5,828 nucleotides of DNA. Origin: Caulobacteraceae bacterium. Lineage in GTDB: Bacteria; Pseudomonadota; Alphaproteobacteria; Caulobacterales; Caulobacteraceae. How positions within the stretch are numbered: the stretch's first letter is position 1; each line of letters opens with the position of its first letter. The notes under the pieces are model-generated. The model ran no database searches and was not told the DNA's origin. It saw nothing but the letters and a program-made list of their open reading frames with translations. The DNA lies in NCBI GenBank assembly GCA_947456005.1, contig CANGRP010000162.1, positions 1 to 5,828 on the forward strand. Direction: 5' to 3'. Positions 1 through 5,440 of this stretch are shown here, one piece after another. The translations under genes and the position numbers were made by a program.

Positions 1-429
1 ATGCTGCGACGCGCCCACCAGACAACCGGGGCCCGCATGCTGCGGGCGGCGGGACAAGGCGCCTCGCCGCGGGACCGCCTCTGGGCGGTGCTGATGGAAG
101 CCCTCCCACTCGATCCCGAACGGCTGGCGGAATGGCGGGTCTGGCTCGCCTTCTGGGGAGCAGCGGCCGGCCATCCCGAACTGATTGAGGAGAATCAGGC
201 GCGCTACGCGGAGTGGCGCGCGCTCCTGCAGTCCCTGGTGCAGGACATGGCGGGAGACAGAGCTGCGCTCTCCCTGAGGGTGGACGCCTTGATGGGCCTT
301 GTGGATGGCTTCGGGGTCCAGATCGCCCTCAGCAAGGGTCTGAACAGCGAAGGCGCGGCGGCGCTCCGGCAGTCCGCCGAGAGGCTGCTGAAGGCGCAGT
401 TGGATGAGCTTGTGAACGCCGAGAGCTGA
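1..429 (+). CDS. TetR-family transcriptional regulator, C-terminal part (5' end outside window)
   Basis: The 142 visible residues fit the ligand-binding and dimerisation half of a TetR/AcrR repressor, closest in feel to the BetI-like C-terminal domain. They are mostly helical and contain the segment AEWRVWLAFWGAAAGHPEL followed by ENQARYAEWRALL, then a helix around LMGLVDGFGVQIALSKG, a layout common in that subfamily. No helix-turn-helix is present, and TetR proteins are usually 190-210 aa, so about 50-60 N-terminal residues probably lie upstream of base 1. The ATG at base 1 is therefore probably an internal Met rather than the start. The stop codon is 427-429. The next gene starts 47 bp downstream on the same strand, but nothing shows that it is the regulatory target. 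The TetR fold is likely; ligand and operator cannot be read from the sequence. Confidence 0.72.
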   Translation: MLRRAHQTTGARMLRAAGQGASPRDRLWAVLMEALPLDPERLAEWRVWLAFWGAAAGHPELIEENQARYAEWRALLQSLVQDMAGDRAALSLRVDALMGLVDGFGVQIALSKGLNSEGAAALRQSAERLLKAQLDELVNAES

Positions 430-476
430 TACGCCGAAGCCAGGTCTCGCCATCCGCCGCCGGAGACTTTAGGCCT

Positions 477-1124
477 GTGGCCATGACGACCCTGCACACC
501 CTCGGCCAGCAGTCCCTCTTCGCCCTCGAGATGATGGCCGTGCTGGCCGGCGCCCTCTCGGGGGTGCTGGGCGCCTTACGCCAGAGGATGGACCTGGTCG
601 GAATCTGCGTCTGCGGCTTCCTGGCGGCCTTTGGCGGCGGGGTGCTGAGGGATCTCCTGATCGACCGGCGCCCCTTCTTCTTCGTGGAGCACCAGGGGGT
701 CCTCCTGGCGGTCCTCATCCTCAGCGCCGGCAGCGCCATCCTTGTCGGGCGCAGGGGCCTTGAGTCCGGTGAGCGGTGGCTGCGGATTCCGGACGCCGTC
801 GGACTCGGCCTGTTCAGCGCCACGGGTGTCCACCTGTCCTGGATGGCGGGCCAGCCGCCCCTGGTGGCCATCCTCATGGGGGTCATCACCGGCAGTTTCG
901 GGGGCGTCCTGCGCGACCTGATCTGCAATGAGATCCCGACCCTATTTCGCGACCATCGCCCCTATGCCATCTGCGCGGCGGCCGGGGGGGCGACCTACGC
1001 CGCCGCCACCCTGCTCCACGCCCCCGCGGGCGTCGCGATCGCCGCCTGCGCCCTTGTCGCCACCGGACTTCGCATCCTCGCCCTCCAGCTGGACTGGCGC
1101 CTGCCGCCGACGGAGCGGGGCTGA
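477..1124 (+). CDS. TRIC / UPF0126 (YadS-type) trimeric cation channel family membrane protein
   Basis: This 215-aa protein has the internal duplication typical of bacterial TRIC/UPF0126 proteins. Each half carries a glycine-rich kink followed by an acidic/basic pair: GGGVLRDLL at residues 53-61 and GSFGGVLRDL at 139-148. These glycine-kinked helices line the ion path in bacterial TRIC structures. About seven hydrophobic segments are visible, for example residues 15-34, 41-56, 73-92, 109-125, 130-145, 161-178 and 184-202. It should sit in the inner membrane; members of the family conduct monovalent cations, with K+ and Na+ proposed, but the physiological role of this one is unknown. GTG 477 is used because a GGAG at 462-465 is 11 nt upstream. 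ATG 483 is a near-equal alternative that removes two residues. Length is normal for the family and the gene looks intact. A hairpin follows 14 nt after the stop. Confidence 0.85.
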   Translation: MAMTTLHTLGQQSLFALEMMAVLAGALSGVLGALRQRMDLVGICVCGFLAAFGGGVLRDLLIDRRPFFFVEHQGVLLAVLILSAGSAILVGRRGLESGERWLRIPDAVGLGLFSATGVHLSWMAGQPPLVAILMGVITGSFGGVLRDLICNEIPTLFRDHRPYAICAAAGGATYAAATLLHAPAGVAIAACALVATGLRILALQLDWRLPPTERG

Positions 1125-1221
1125 AGGCAACGCCCTTGCCCGCAGAGGGGCTGCGGGATAGCGTCTTCAGATCGGGATTACGCAACCTCCCGGACAGGCC
1201 TCACCGCCCAAGCGTTGCCTT
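1124..1221. repeat. 10-bp inverted repeat bracketing the TRIC-chrA intergenic region
   Basis: AAGGCAACGC at 1124-1133 is the exact reverse complement of GCGTTGCCTT at 1212-1221. The 78-nt spacer contains the 7-bp hairpin at 1139-1157 and a weaker CGGGA/TCCCG stem. The whole region could fold as a branched leader ahead of the transporter gene, or it could be a chance pairing in GC-rich DNA. It matches no known riboswitch class that I recognise. Confidence 0.25.
1139..1157 (+). terminator. GC-rich hairpin after the TRIC gene (weak terminator candidate)
   Basis: CCCGCAG at 1139-1145 and CTGCGGG at 1151-1157 form a perfect 7-bp stem with the 5-nt loop AGGGG, 14 nt after the TRIC stop. No T-run follows (ATAGCGTCTT), so it is not a classical intrinsic terminator. 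It may slow transcription or act as an mRNA 3' end stabiliser. Confidence 0.35.
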
Positions 1222-1262
1222 TCGCCTCCGTCCTGCGGCGGATGAAAGGGCGTGAGGACCTC

Positions 1263-2576
1263 ATGGCAGAGTCGGCGCAAACCCCCGCTTTCCGAGAACT
1301 CGTCAGCGCCTTCGCCCGCATCGGATGTCTCAGCTTCGGAGGCCCGGCCGGCCAGGTCGCCCTGATGCATCGCGAGATCGTGGAGGAGCGGCGCTGGCTG
1401 ACCGAGGACCAGTTCCTGAACGCCCTCAACTTCTGCCACCTGCTGCCCGGCCCCGAGGCGCAGCAGCTGGCCACCTGGATCGGCTGGAGGCTCCATGGTT
1501 GGCGGGGCGGCCTTGCGGCGGGGCTCCTGTTCATCCTGCCGGGGGCGATGGTGATCCTGGCCCTGACCCTGGCCTATGTGCTGGCGGCCCAGGCGACCTG
1601 GTTCGCCGCCCTCTTCCTGGGGGTGAAGGCGGCGGTCCTGGCCATCGTCCTGCAGGCCCTGATCCGGATCGGCGGACGCGCCCTGGACACCCCCCTGCGG
1701 CAAGGGCTTGCGGGGGCGGCCTTCCTGGCCCTCTTCGTCCTGGACCTGCCCTTTCCCTGGGTTGTGGGCATCGCGGCGGTGCTCGGGGCGCTCGTGGCGC
1801 GGGTGCGCCCGAGCTGGCTGGGACTGTCGCCGCCCACCGATGGCGGCGCCAAGGCCGCTTCGCCCTGGGCGGCGTCCGTCCGAAGCATTCTCGTCTGGGG
1901 ACTGATCTGGGGCGCGCCCATGGCGGCGGTCTTCCTGGCGGTCGGTCCCGACCATGTGCTCTGGAAGATCGGCGTCTTCTTCTCGCAGCTGGCCGTGGTG
2001 ACCTTCGGCGGCGCCTACGCCGTGCTGGCCTACATGGCCCAGGAGGCGGTGCAGGGGTTTGGCTGGCTCTCCACCCCAGAGATGGCCGACGGCCTCGGCC
2101 TGGCCGAGACCACGCCCGGCCCCCTGATCATGGTGACCCAGTTCGTGGGCTTCCTCGCGGCCTACAGGGCGCCCGAGCCCTTCACCCCCCTGGTGGCGGG
2201 CCTCCTGGGGGCAGGCCTGACCACCTGGGTGACCTTCGCCCCGTGCTTCCTCTGGATCTTCTCCTTAGCGCCCTGGATCGAGCGCCTGCAGGCGTCGGCC
2301 TTCCTGCGGGGGGCCCTGTCCGCCCTGACCGCGGCGGTGGTCGGCGCGATCGCGAGCCTGTCCCTCTGGTTCGCCCTGCACGTCCTGTTCGCCCAGGTCG
2401 GAACCCTGCAGGCGGGCCCCCTGCGCCTGCCAGCCCCTGAGACAGCGAGCCTGGATAGCCGGGCGGCCATCCTCACGATCGTGGCCCTGGCGCTGGTCTT
2501 CGGCCTGAAGTGGGGCGTCCTGAGGGTCCTGGCGTCCTGCGCCGTCGGCGGCCTCCTGCTCCTGATCCTCAGCTGA
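1263..2576 (+). CDS. chrA: ChrA-type chromate/anion transporter (CHR family, two-domain form)
   Basis: A 437-aa inner-membrane protein with the duplicated architecture of the long-chain CHR family. The N-terminal half has SFGGPAGQ (residues 24-31), the REIVEERRWLTEDQF segment (37-51) and LLPGPEAQQ (60-68). The C-terminal half repeats the pattern with VTFGGAYAVLAYM from about residue 246 and AETTPGPLIMVTQFVGF from about 281. About ten hydrophobic segments fill the rest, with a polar linker near residues 175-205. Characterised members export chromate using the membrane potential; many chromosomal homologues have no proven role in chromate resistance, so the substrate is uncertain. ATG 1263 is chosen because GAGGAC (1254-1259) is placed ideally. 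An ORF extension to TTG 1215 lacks a ribosome-binding site. No chrB regulator is adjacent. The Nudix gene starts 51 bp downstream on the same strand, so co-transcription is plausible. Confidence 0.9.
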   Translation: MAESAQTPAFRELVSAFARIGCLSFGGPAGQVALMHREIVEERRWLTEDQFLNALNFCHLLPGPEAQQLATWIGWRLHGWRGGLAAGLLFILPGAMVILALTLAYVLAAQATWFAALFLGVKAAVLAIVLQALIRIGGRALDTPLRQGLAGAAFLALFVLDLPFPWVVGIAAVLGALVARVRPSWLGLSPPTDGGAKAASPWAASVRSILVWGLIWGAPMAAVFLAVGPDHVLWKIGVFFSQLAVVTFGGAYAVLAYMAQEAVQGFGWLSTPEMADGLGLAETTPGPLIMVTQFVGFLAAYRAPEPFTPLVAGLLGAGLTTWVTFAPCFLWIFSLAPWIERLQASAFLRGALSALTAAVVGAIASLSLWFALHVLFAQVGTLQAGPLRLPAPETASLDSRAAILTIVALALVFGLKWGVLRVLASCAVGGLLLLILS

Positions 2577-2627
2577 CGGCGGCGGGGGGTGACATGCGGG
2601 CCGGGAAGGGCCTAGGAAGGTGCGGAC

Positions 2628-3257
2628 ATGTCCCACGCCTTCACTTCTGACTTCCGCGACCGCATCGCCGAGGCCTGTGCGTCCTTCCCGCGGATCGCCC
2701 ACTCGGGCGGAGAGCTGAAAAGGGCGGCGGTGGCCCTGACCCTGACGGCGGCGGACGATGGATCGGGGCAGACCGCCTTCCTGCTCACTCGACGGGCCGA
2801 GAGCCTGCGCGCGCATTCCGGCCAATGGGCCTTGCCCGGCGGGCGGCTGGACCCGGGCGAAACCCTTGCGGAAGCCGCCCTTCGGGAGCTTTCCGAAGAG
2901 GTCGGGCTGGACCTGCCGCAGAGCGACATCCTGGGCCTGCTGGACGACTATCCCACCCGCTCAGGCTATGTGATCACCCCCGTGGTAACCTGGCTCGAGG
3001 ACGCCTCGGCCCTACGACCCAATCCGGCCGAGGTGGCCTCCACCCACCTGATCCGGCTGGACTATATCGCCGCCCCGGACGCGGTGGACTTCGAGACGAT
3101 ACCGGAGAGCGACCGCCCCCTGATCCGCCTGCGGATCTCGGAGGAACACCACATCCACGCGCCCACGGCGGCGGTGGTCTACCAGCTGCGCGAGCTGGTC
3201 GCCGGCCGCGTCACCCGGGTGACGGAACTGGAGCAGCCCGTCTTCGCCTGGCGCTAG
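2628..3257 (+). CDS. Nudix hydrolase, CoA pyrophosphatase-like (NudL/UPF0035 type)
   Basis: The 209-aa protein has a complete Nudix box at residues 72-94 (G72, E78, R86-E87-L88, E90-E91, G93), matching GX5EX7REUXEEXGU; the paired glutamates bind the catalytic Mg2+. Just upstream, LLTRRAESLRAHSGQWALPG (residues 52-71) matches the extra signature of CoA-specific Nudix enzymes, which split coenzyme A into 3',5'-ADP and 4'-phosphopantetheine. The likely role is turnover of CoA or oxidised CoA in the cytosol; specificity is inferred from the motif. AGGAAGG at 2614-2620, 7 nt before ATG 2628, supports the start. Length is normal. The last 41 bp, ending in VTELEQPVFAWR and stop, are repeated 2.2 kb downstream at 5443-5483 on the far side of the accessory module. 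A perfect 16-bp palindrome (3209-3224) sits at the start of the repeated part. Confidence 0.92.
   Translation: MSHAFTSDFRDRIAEACASFPRIAHSGGELKRAAVALTLTAADDGSGQTAFLLTRRAESLRAHSGQWALPGGRLDPGETLAEAALRELSEEVGLDLPQSDILGLLDDYPTRSGYVITPVVTWLEDASALRPNPAEVASTHLIRLDYIAAPDAVDFETIPESDRPLIRLRISEEHHIHAPTAAVVYQLRELVAGRVTRVTELEQPVFAWR
3209..3224. repeat. 16-bp perfect palindrome inside the Nudix gene 3' end
   Basis: CGTCACCCGGGTGACG is self-complementary over all 16 bases. Its centre, between 3216 and 3217, coincides with the left edge of the sequence duplicated at 5443-5483. The half site GGGTGACG also resembles the GGTGACAC in the RAYT element termini. It may have served as the insertion or recombination target (inference). 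Confidence 0.6.
3217..3257 (+). repeat. Left copy of a 41-bp direct repeat (3' end of the Nudix gene)
   Basis: This segment matches 5443-5483 at 38 of 41 positions. The differences are A/C at position 11, G/A at 20 and C/G at 23. Two are synonymous and one changes Glu to Asp. Together the copies bracket the whole MITE/cargo module, as attachment-site duplications do when islands enter the 3' end of a gene and restore it. Confidence 0.75.
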
Positions 3258-3282
3258 GGGGAACTGTCAAGCTGGACCCGGA

Positions 3283-3447
3283 GTTACGGGGACATTGGAA
3301 GAAATAGATCATCGCTCTAGGTATCGGGACTTGTTGTGCGGCAGGCCTGGGACAACGACGCGCGCAAGTCTGGTCATCGGTAGAGCCCCCCCCGGGTTAA
3401 GGAACTCTGTCGCGCAGGACCAGGGTTTCGTACAGTGTCACCGTAAC
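3283..3447 (-). mobile_element. RAYT-derived MITE, copy A (165 bp)
   Basis: The ends are GTTACGGGGACAT (3283-3295) and GTGTCACCGTAAC (3435-3447), imperfect inverted repeats with two mismatches. The first 26-28 bp, containing AATAGA, align without gaps to the left ends of copies B and C. The right half matches the 5' leader and start of the transposase gene in copy C. On the - strand an ATG at 3377 opens a 22-aa remnant beginning MTRLARVVVPGLPH and ending at 3309; the first 14 residues correspond to the RAYT N-terminus, the rest comes from the deletion junction. Copies A and B share this junction, so they descend from one internally deleted element. With no complete transposase, movement would have to be driven in trans. 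The 25 bp between the Nudix stop and this element (3258-3282) hold nothing I recognise. Confidence 0.75.
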
Positions 3448-3554
3448 CCCCACTGCATCGGCATCATGTCCTCTTGGTGCAGTACAACATTGGCGTGGAT
3501 CGCAATGACGATCACCATGAGCCCAAAGAAGAGCGAAACTGCCGGAGCGACCAT
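3438..3554 (-). CDS. Small single-pass membrane protein, 38 aa, function unknown
   Basis: Read on the - strand from ATG 3554, this ORF encodes 38 residues. A strongly hydrophobic segment spans about residues 3-24 (APAVSLFFGLMVIVIAIHAN), followed by a short polar tail with HQED and several Met. It is preceded by a consensus Shine-Dalgarno, AGGAGGT at 3559-3565, 4 nt from the ATG, which is the best ribosome-binding site in the module. The stop codon (3438-3440) and the last few codons (WGLR) lie in the right terminus of element A, so the insertion may have replaced the native 3' end. The gene diverges from the GNAT gene at 3683. I do not recognise a family. Its shape fits regulatory small membrane proteins or hydrophobic toxins, but nothing settles this. 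The ORF could be a remnant of a longer gene. Confidence 0.5.
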   Translation of the reverse strand: MVAPAVSLFFGLMVIVIAIHANVVLHQEDMMPMQWGLR

Positions 3555-3558
3555 AGAG

Positions 3559-3565
3559 ACCTCCT
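3559..3565 (-). promoter_or_regulatory. Consensus Shine-Dalgarno for the 38-aa ORF
   Basis: The - strand reads AGGAGGT then CTCT and ATG. A full anti-SD match at this spacing is unlikely by chance and is the main reason for calling the short ORF at 3438-3554. Confidence 0.6.
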
Positions 3566-3682
3566 GAGTGCTGTATCGAGACCATGACAAAAGCCGGTTT
3601 CGCTCGCTACGCGCAATCTCACTGGTGCAGGCTTGGTTGCCAGCAGGTTGTTCGATGCACATGGCACAGCTAGAAATCCAGG

Positions 3683-4183
3683 ATGATCGAAATAGCCCAG
3701 ATGCGTGAGGATCTGATCCTGGGGTGGCGTGCCGCATGCGAGGCCGTTGCATCGGAGCGCGTCTATCTTGGCAGAGTAACCCTCCCGCCCTTTGATCCCA
3801 ACAACCCGTTCCAGCGCAACCACATCAGGAAGGATTGGCCAAGTTATGTAGTGCTGGATCGCGATGCCGTCGTCGGCTGGGCTGATGTCACGCCGGTGGA
3901 CATTCCAGAGTGCGCGCATCGGGGGATTCTTGGCATGGGACTCCTCGCCTCTCATCGAGGAATGAGGCTTGGCAGCCGCTTGCTGGAGGCCTGCATAGCT
4001 CACATGCCCCGCACACAAATGAGCAAGATTGAACTATCCGTCTTCAGCTCAAACACAGCTGCGATCGCGCTTTATCGGCGGTTTGGCTTTACCGAATTTG
4101 GCATGGTGCGCGACCATCGACGCGTAGACGGTGTAAGCTATGACGCCCTGCTCATGGAGCTGGCAACTTCATCTGATGCGTGA
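3683..4183 (+). CDS. GNAT-family N-acetyltransferase
   Basis: A 166-aa protein with the GNAT fold signatures. The acetyl-CoA binding strand and helix lie at residues 83-103 (LGMGLLASHRGMRLGSRLLEA). The C-terminal motif NTAAIALYRRFGF at 124-136 includes Tyr131 at the usual general-acid position. The first half (RVYLGRVTLPPFDP, then VVGWADVTPV) is the variable substrate side. The pyrophosphate loop reads R-G-M-R-L-G, so the first conserved glycine of RxxGxG is Arg95. The substrate cannot be predicted; such stand-alone acetyltransferases are common mobile cargo and act on small amines, amino acids or proteins. ATG 3683 has little SD (AGG directly adjacent), and ATG 3701 is in frame and possible. 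Codons such as ATA, GTA and TTT are commoner than in the upstream genes, suggesting transfer. It lies between MITE copies A and B. Confidence 0.82.
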   Translation: MIEIAQMREDLILGWRAACEAVASERVYLGRVTLPPFDPNNPFQRNHIRKDWPSYVVLDRDAVVGWADVTPVDIPECAHRGILGMGLLASHRGMRLGSRLLEACIAHMPRTQMSKIELSVFSSNTAAIALYRRFGFTEFGMVRDHRRVDGVSYDALLMELATSSDA

Positions 4184-4248
4184 ATTGAATGTCGGAGGCG
4201 CCAGGTGTCAAAATCCCAAGCCAAGGCTCAAGGCGCGGCTCTTTGGGA

Positions 4249-4411
4249 GTTACGGTGACACGGTATGTAATAGATCGTCACCCAAGGCATCGGGACTTGT
4301 TGTGCGGCAGGCTGGGGACAACGACGCGCGCCAGCCTGGCCATCGGTAGAGCTCCTTCGGGTGACGGCACTCAGTCGCACAGCAGGGGGTTTCGTACAGT
4401 GTCACCGCAAC
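4249..4411 (-). mobile_element. RAYT-derived MITE, copy B (163 bp)
   Basis: The ends are GTTACGGTGACAC (4249-4261) and GTGTCACCGCAAC (4399-4411), inverted repeats with one mismatch. The first 28 bp align with copy A without gaps. From 4297 onward the sequence follows copy A through the common deletion junction and the RAYT 5' leader. The - strand ATG at 4343 opens a 21-aa remnant, MARLARVVVPSLPH plus seven junction residues, stopping at 4278. This is the same deletion derivative as copy A with independent point changes, and non-autonomous. It separates the GNAT gene (stop 65 bp to the left) from the convergent NTPase gene (stop 45 bp to the right). Confidence 0.78.
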
Positions 4412-4430
4412 CCGAAGGTTCGCTTCCGGG
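4411..4430 (-). terminator. Bulged hairpin downstream of the NTPase gene
   Basis: CCCGAAG (4411-4417) pairs with CTTCCGGG (4423-4430) with one bulged base and a GTTCG loop. It lies 27 nt beyond the NTPase stop on the - strand and abuts the right end of element B. There is no T-run, so termination activity is only possible. Confidence 0.22.
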
Positions 4431-4456
4431 CGTAATGCCGCCGGGGAGAAACGATC

Positions 4457-4984
4457 CTACTCAGCCCTTGGTGCTAGCCTCGCTTTCCAACGGGCGAGCT
4501 CGCGCCGCGATCGGATGCGAACCACTGTGAGGTCTGGAAAGGCGGCGAGCAAATCAGGGTAGGCCCTGCGCTTTAGAGCGTGGCTCTTGGCAGTGTGCGC
4601 AATGCCGCTTACCGCCTTGGCAAATGTCATCCGCGCGCCGCCCCATATTTCCTCACCGCTCATCCACCATCGAAGGTTCCGGTGAGAGACGCCCAATACG
4701 ATGGTCGCCCAGGAGAGGTCTAACCAAACCGCCAGTTGGGCACGCGACCAAAGCAAATCCCGTTGCGCATCGAAGTTACCGTCTAATACCCAGCGCGTGG
4801 ACGCGGTTGTCGCATCGAGCCAAGCCCTTACCTCTGTCTCCGGCACCGGCGTCCAATCGCTGCGCCAGTAAACTTCATCGGTCGGAAAGAATGGCAGATC
4901 CCACTGCTTCGCGAGTTGCGCAGCAAGCGTTGATTTTCCTGCCCCAGAGCAGCCAAGGACAACTATGCGATCAGGCGTTAGCAT
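4457..4984 (-). CDS. Small P-loop NTPase, adenylate kinase-like / FlaR-type
   Basis: From ATG 4984 the protein is 175 aa. It has a Walker A loop at residues 11-19 (GCSGAGKST) directly after the first beta strand. A TDEVYWRSDWTP segment follows, matching the (L/T)DxxxWxxxW motif of the 'DNA topology modulation protein FlaR' and adenylate-kinase-like group. Then come WVLDGNF and LAVWLDLSW, the Walker B-like strand, and an Arg-rich lid and tail. Such proteins are thought to phosphorylate a small substrate; the true substrate is unknown and the FlaR name is historical. No good SD precedes any start. GTG 5020, ATG 5014 and ATG 4996 are in-frame alternatives; 4984 is preferred because it puts the P-loop at the usual position and leaves the palindrome 4994-5015 in the leader. 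Element C ends only 12 nt upstream of it. Codon use is less GC-biased than in the upstream genes. Confidence 0.78.
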   Translation of the reverse strand: MLTPDRIVVLGCSGAGKSTLAAQLAKQWDLPFFPTDEVYWRSDWTPVPETEVRAWLDATTASTRWVLDGNFDAQRDLLWSRAQLAVWLDLSWATIVLGVSHRNLRWWMSGEEIWGGARMTFAKAVSGIAHTAKSHALKRRAYPDLLAAFPDLTVVRIRSRRELARWKARLAPRAE

Positions 4985-4993
4985 GCCGGAGGT

Positions 4994-5015
4994 CATGTGC
5001 CGCGTAGGGCACATG
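4994..5015. promoter_or_regulatory. 8-bp-arm palindrome at the NTPase gene start (possible operator)
   Basis: CATGTGCC (4994-5001) and GGCACATG (5008-5015) are exact reverse complements around a 6-nt centre. The site sits between the left end of element C (5027) and the preferred NTPase start (4984). It could be a dimeric regulator operator or a leader hairpin. If translation starts at 5020 or 5014 instead, the palindrome would be coding. Confidence 0.4.
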
Positions 5016-5026
5016 TCCACTTGGCA

Positions 5027-5438
5027 GTTACGGTGACACTGCCTGAAATAGAATTACGGTGTGGAGCTAAACCTGCCTTGCCAGAGATGGCCGGTCAGTT
5101 TGAGCCTGGCATGTATGTGGGCGCTGTATCGGCGATGGGCTTCGGCAAAGGTCGCCCGCAAACCGTCCTCGTGGCCGGGTGCCCTGATGAAGTGAACAGG
5201 GTTAGGCATGAGGCGCCAGGACCAGATCTCTGTGCCCGAGGCCTTGGCGGCCTTGCTGATCAGGTCGAGATCGGCGGCGTAGTCGCCGTGATTGAAGAAG
5301 ACCGGCTCCCGGTGATTGCCTCTCTGAGTGACGTGGTGCGGCAGGCCTGGGATAACGACGCGCGCCAGCCTGGCCATCAGTGGAGCTCCCTCGGGTGAAG
5401 GAACTCAGGACCAGGGTTTCGTACAGTGTCACCGTAAC
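5027..5438 (-). mobile_element. RAYT transposon remnant, copy C (412 bp)
   Basis: The ends are perfect 13-bp inverted repeats, GTTACGGTGACAC (5027-5039) and GTGTCACCGTAAC (5426-5438). Inside lies the 5' half of a REP-associated tyrosine transposase gene on the - strand, with about 60 bp of leader. The left end has a second TTACGGTG copy at 5053-5060, which supplies the premature stop of the transposase frame. The 3' half of the gene is therefore deleted. The right end lies 4 nt from the duplicated Nudix gene fragment at 5443. Copies A and B are shorter relatives. No target duplication directly abuts the inverted repeats, consistent with the single-strand chemistry of this superfamily. Confidence 0.78.
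5054..5377 (-). pseudogene. REP-associated tyrosine transposase (RAYT, IS200-like Y1 family), truncated and active-site mutated
   Basis: The 107-aa frame opens with MARLARVVIPGLPHHVTQRG, the hallmark N-terminus of RAYT/TnpA-REP proteins, and continues through FFNHGDY and WSWRLMPN to GHLWQGRFSS. Full proteins run about 200-230 aa. Here the frame ends right after GRFSS, before the region (YxxxNPVRAG in relatives) that carries the catalytic tyrosine. The HUH metal-binding motif, normally LMPNHVH, reads LMPNPVH, so the first His is Pro60 (codon CCT). Both changes predict no nicking activity. The start has a good ribosome site, GAGGGAG, about 9 nt upstream of ATG 5377, so expression of a fragment is possible. 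The gene reads leftward towards the NTPase gene, so transcription from this element could also serve that gene. Confidence 0.85.
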
Positions 5439-5440
5439 CC
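5414..5440. repeat. REP-like imperfect palindrome at the right terminus of the RAYT elements
   Basis: GGGTT (5414-5418) faces AACCC (5436-5440), and inside it TACAGTG (5422-5428) faces CACCGTA (5430-5436) with one mismatch. The 27 bases are identical in copy A (3423-3449) and differ at one base in copy B (4387-4413). RAYT proteins recognise imperfect hairpins of this sort, so this is the likely transposase recognition end. Confidence 0.55.

Noticed and set aside
1..429. Complete small gene starting at base 1
   Set aside because: The content is only the C-terminal half of a TetR protein; the ATG at base 1 is most simply an internal Met cut by the window edge.
329..928. 199-codon - strand frame spanning the TetR/TRIC junction
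   Set aside because: Ser/Pro/Arg-rich antisense shadow with no recognisable domain or ribosome site.
1167..1955. Long - strand open frame (262 codons) opposite the chrA-type gene
   Set aside because: Its composition is Gly/Arg/Gln/Asp-rich low-complexity typical of antisense frames in GC-rich DNA, and the opposite strand has a clear transporter with family motifs.
1325..2440. 371-codon + strand frame overlapping the chrA-type gene
   Set aside because: It is Pro/Gly/Arg-rich with no hydrophobic or family pattern; a frame-shifted shadow of the transporter.
3512..4018. 168-codon - strand frame opposite the GNAT gene
   Set aside because: The GNAT motifs on the + strand explain this stretch; the antisense frame has no recognisable motif.
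3283..4411. Integron attC sites between the cargo genes
   Set aside because: The spacing looks cassette-like, but the ends read GTTACGG and CCGTAAC, which do not fit GTTRRRY / RYYYAAC, and the repeats carry transposase gene remnants. There is no integron integrase in the window.
4189..4530. 113-codon + strand frame running through element B
   Set aside because: It runs through the MITE and into the 3' end of the NTPase gene on the other strand, with no domain or ribosome site.
3283..5438. CRISPR array
   Set aside because: Only three repeats, each over 160 bp with coding cargo between them; no short regular repeats or spacers.
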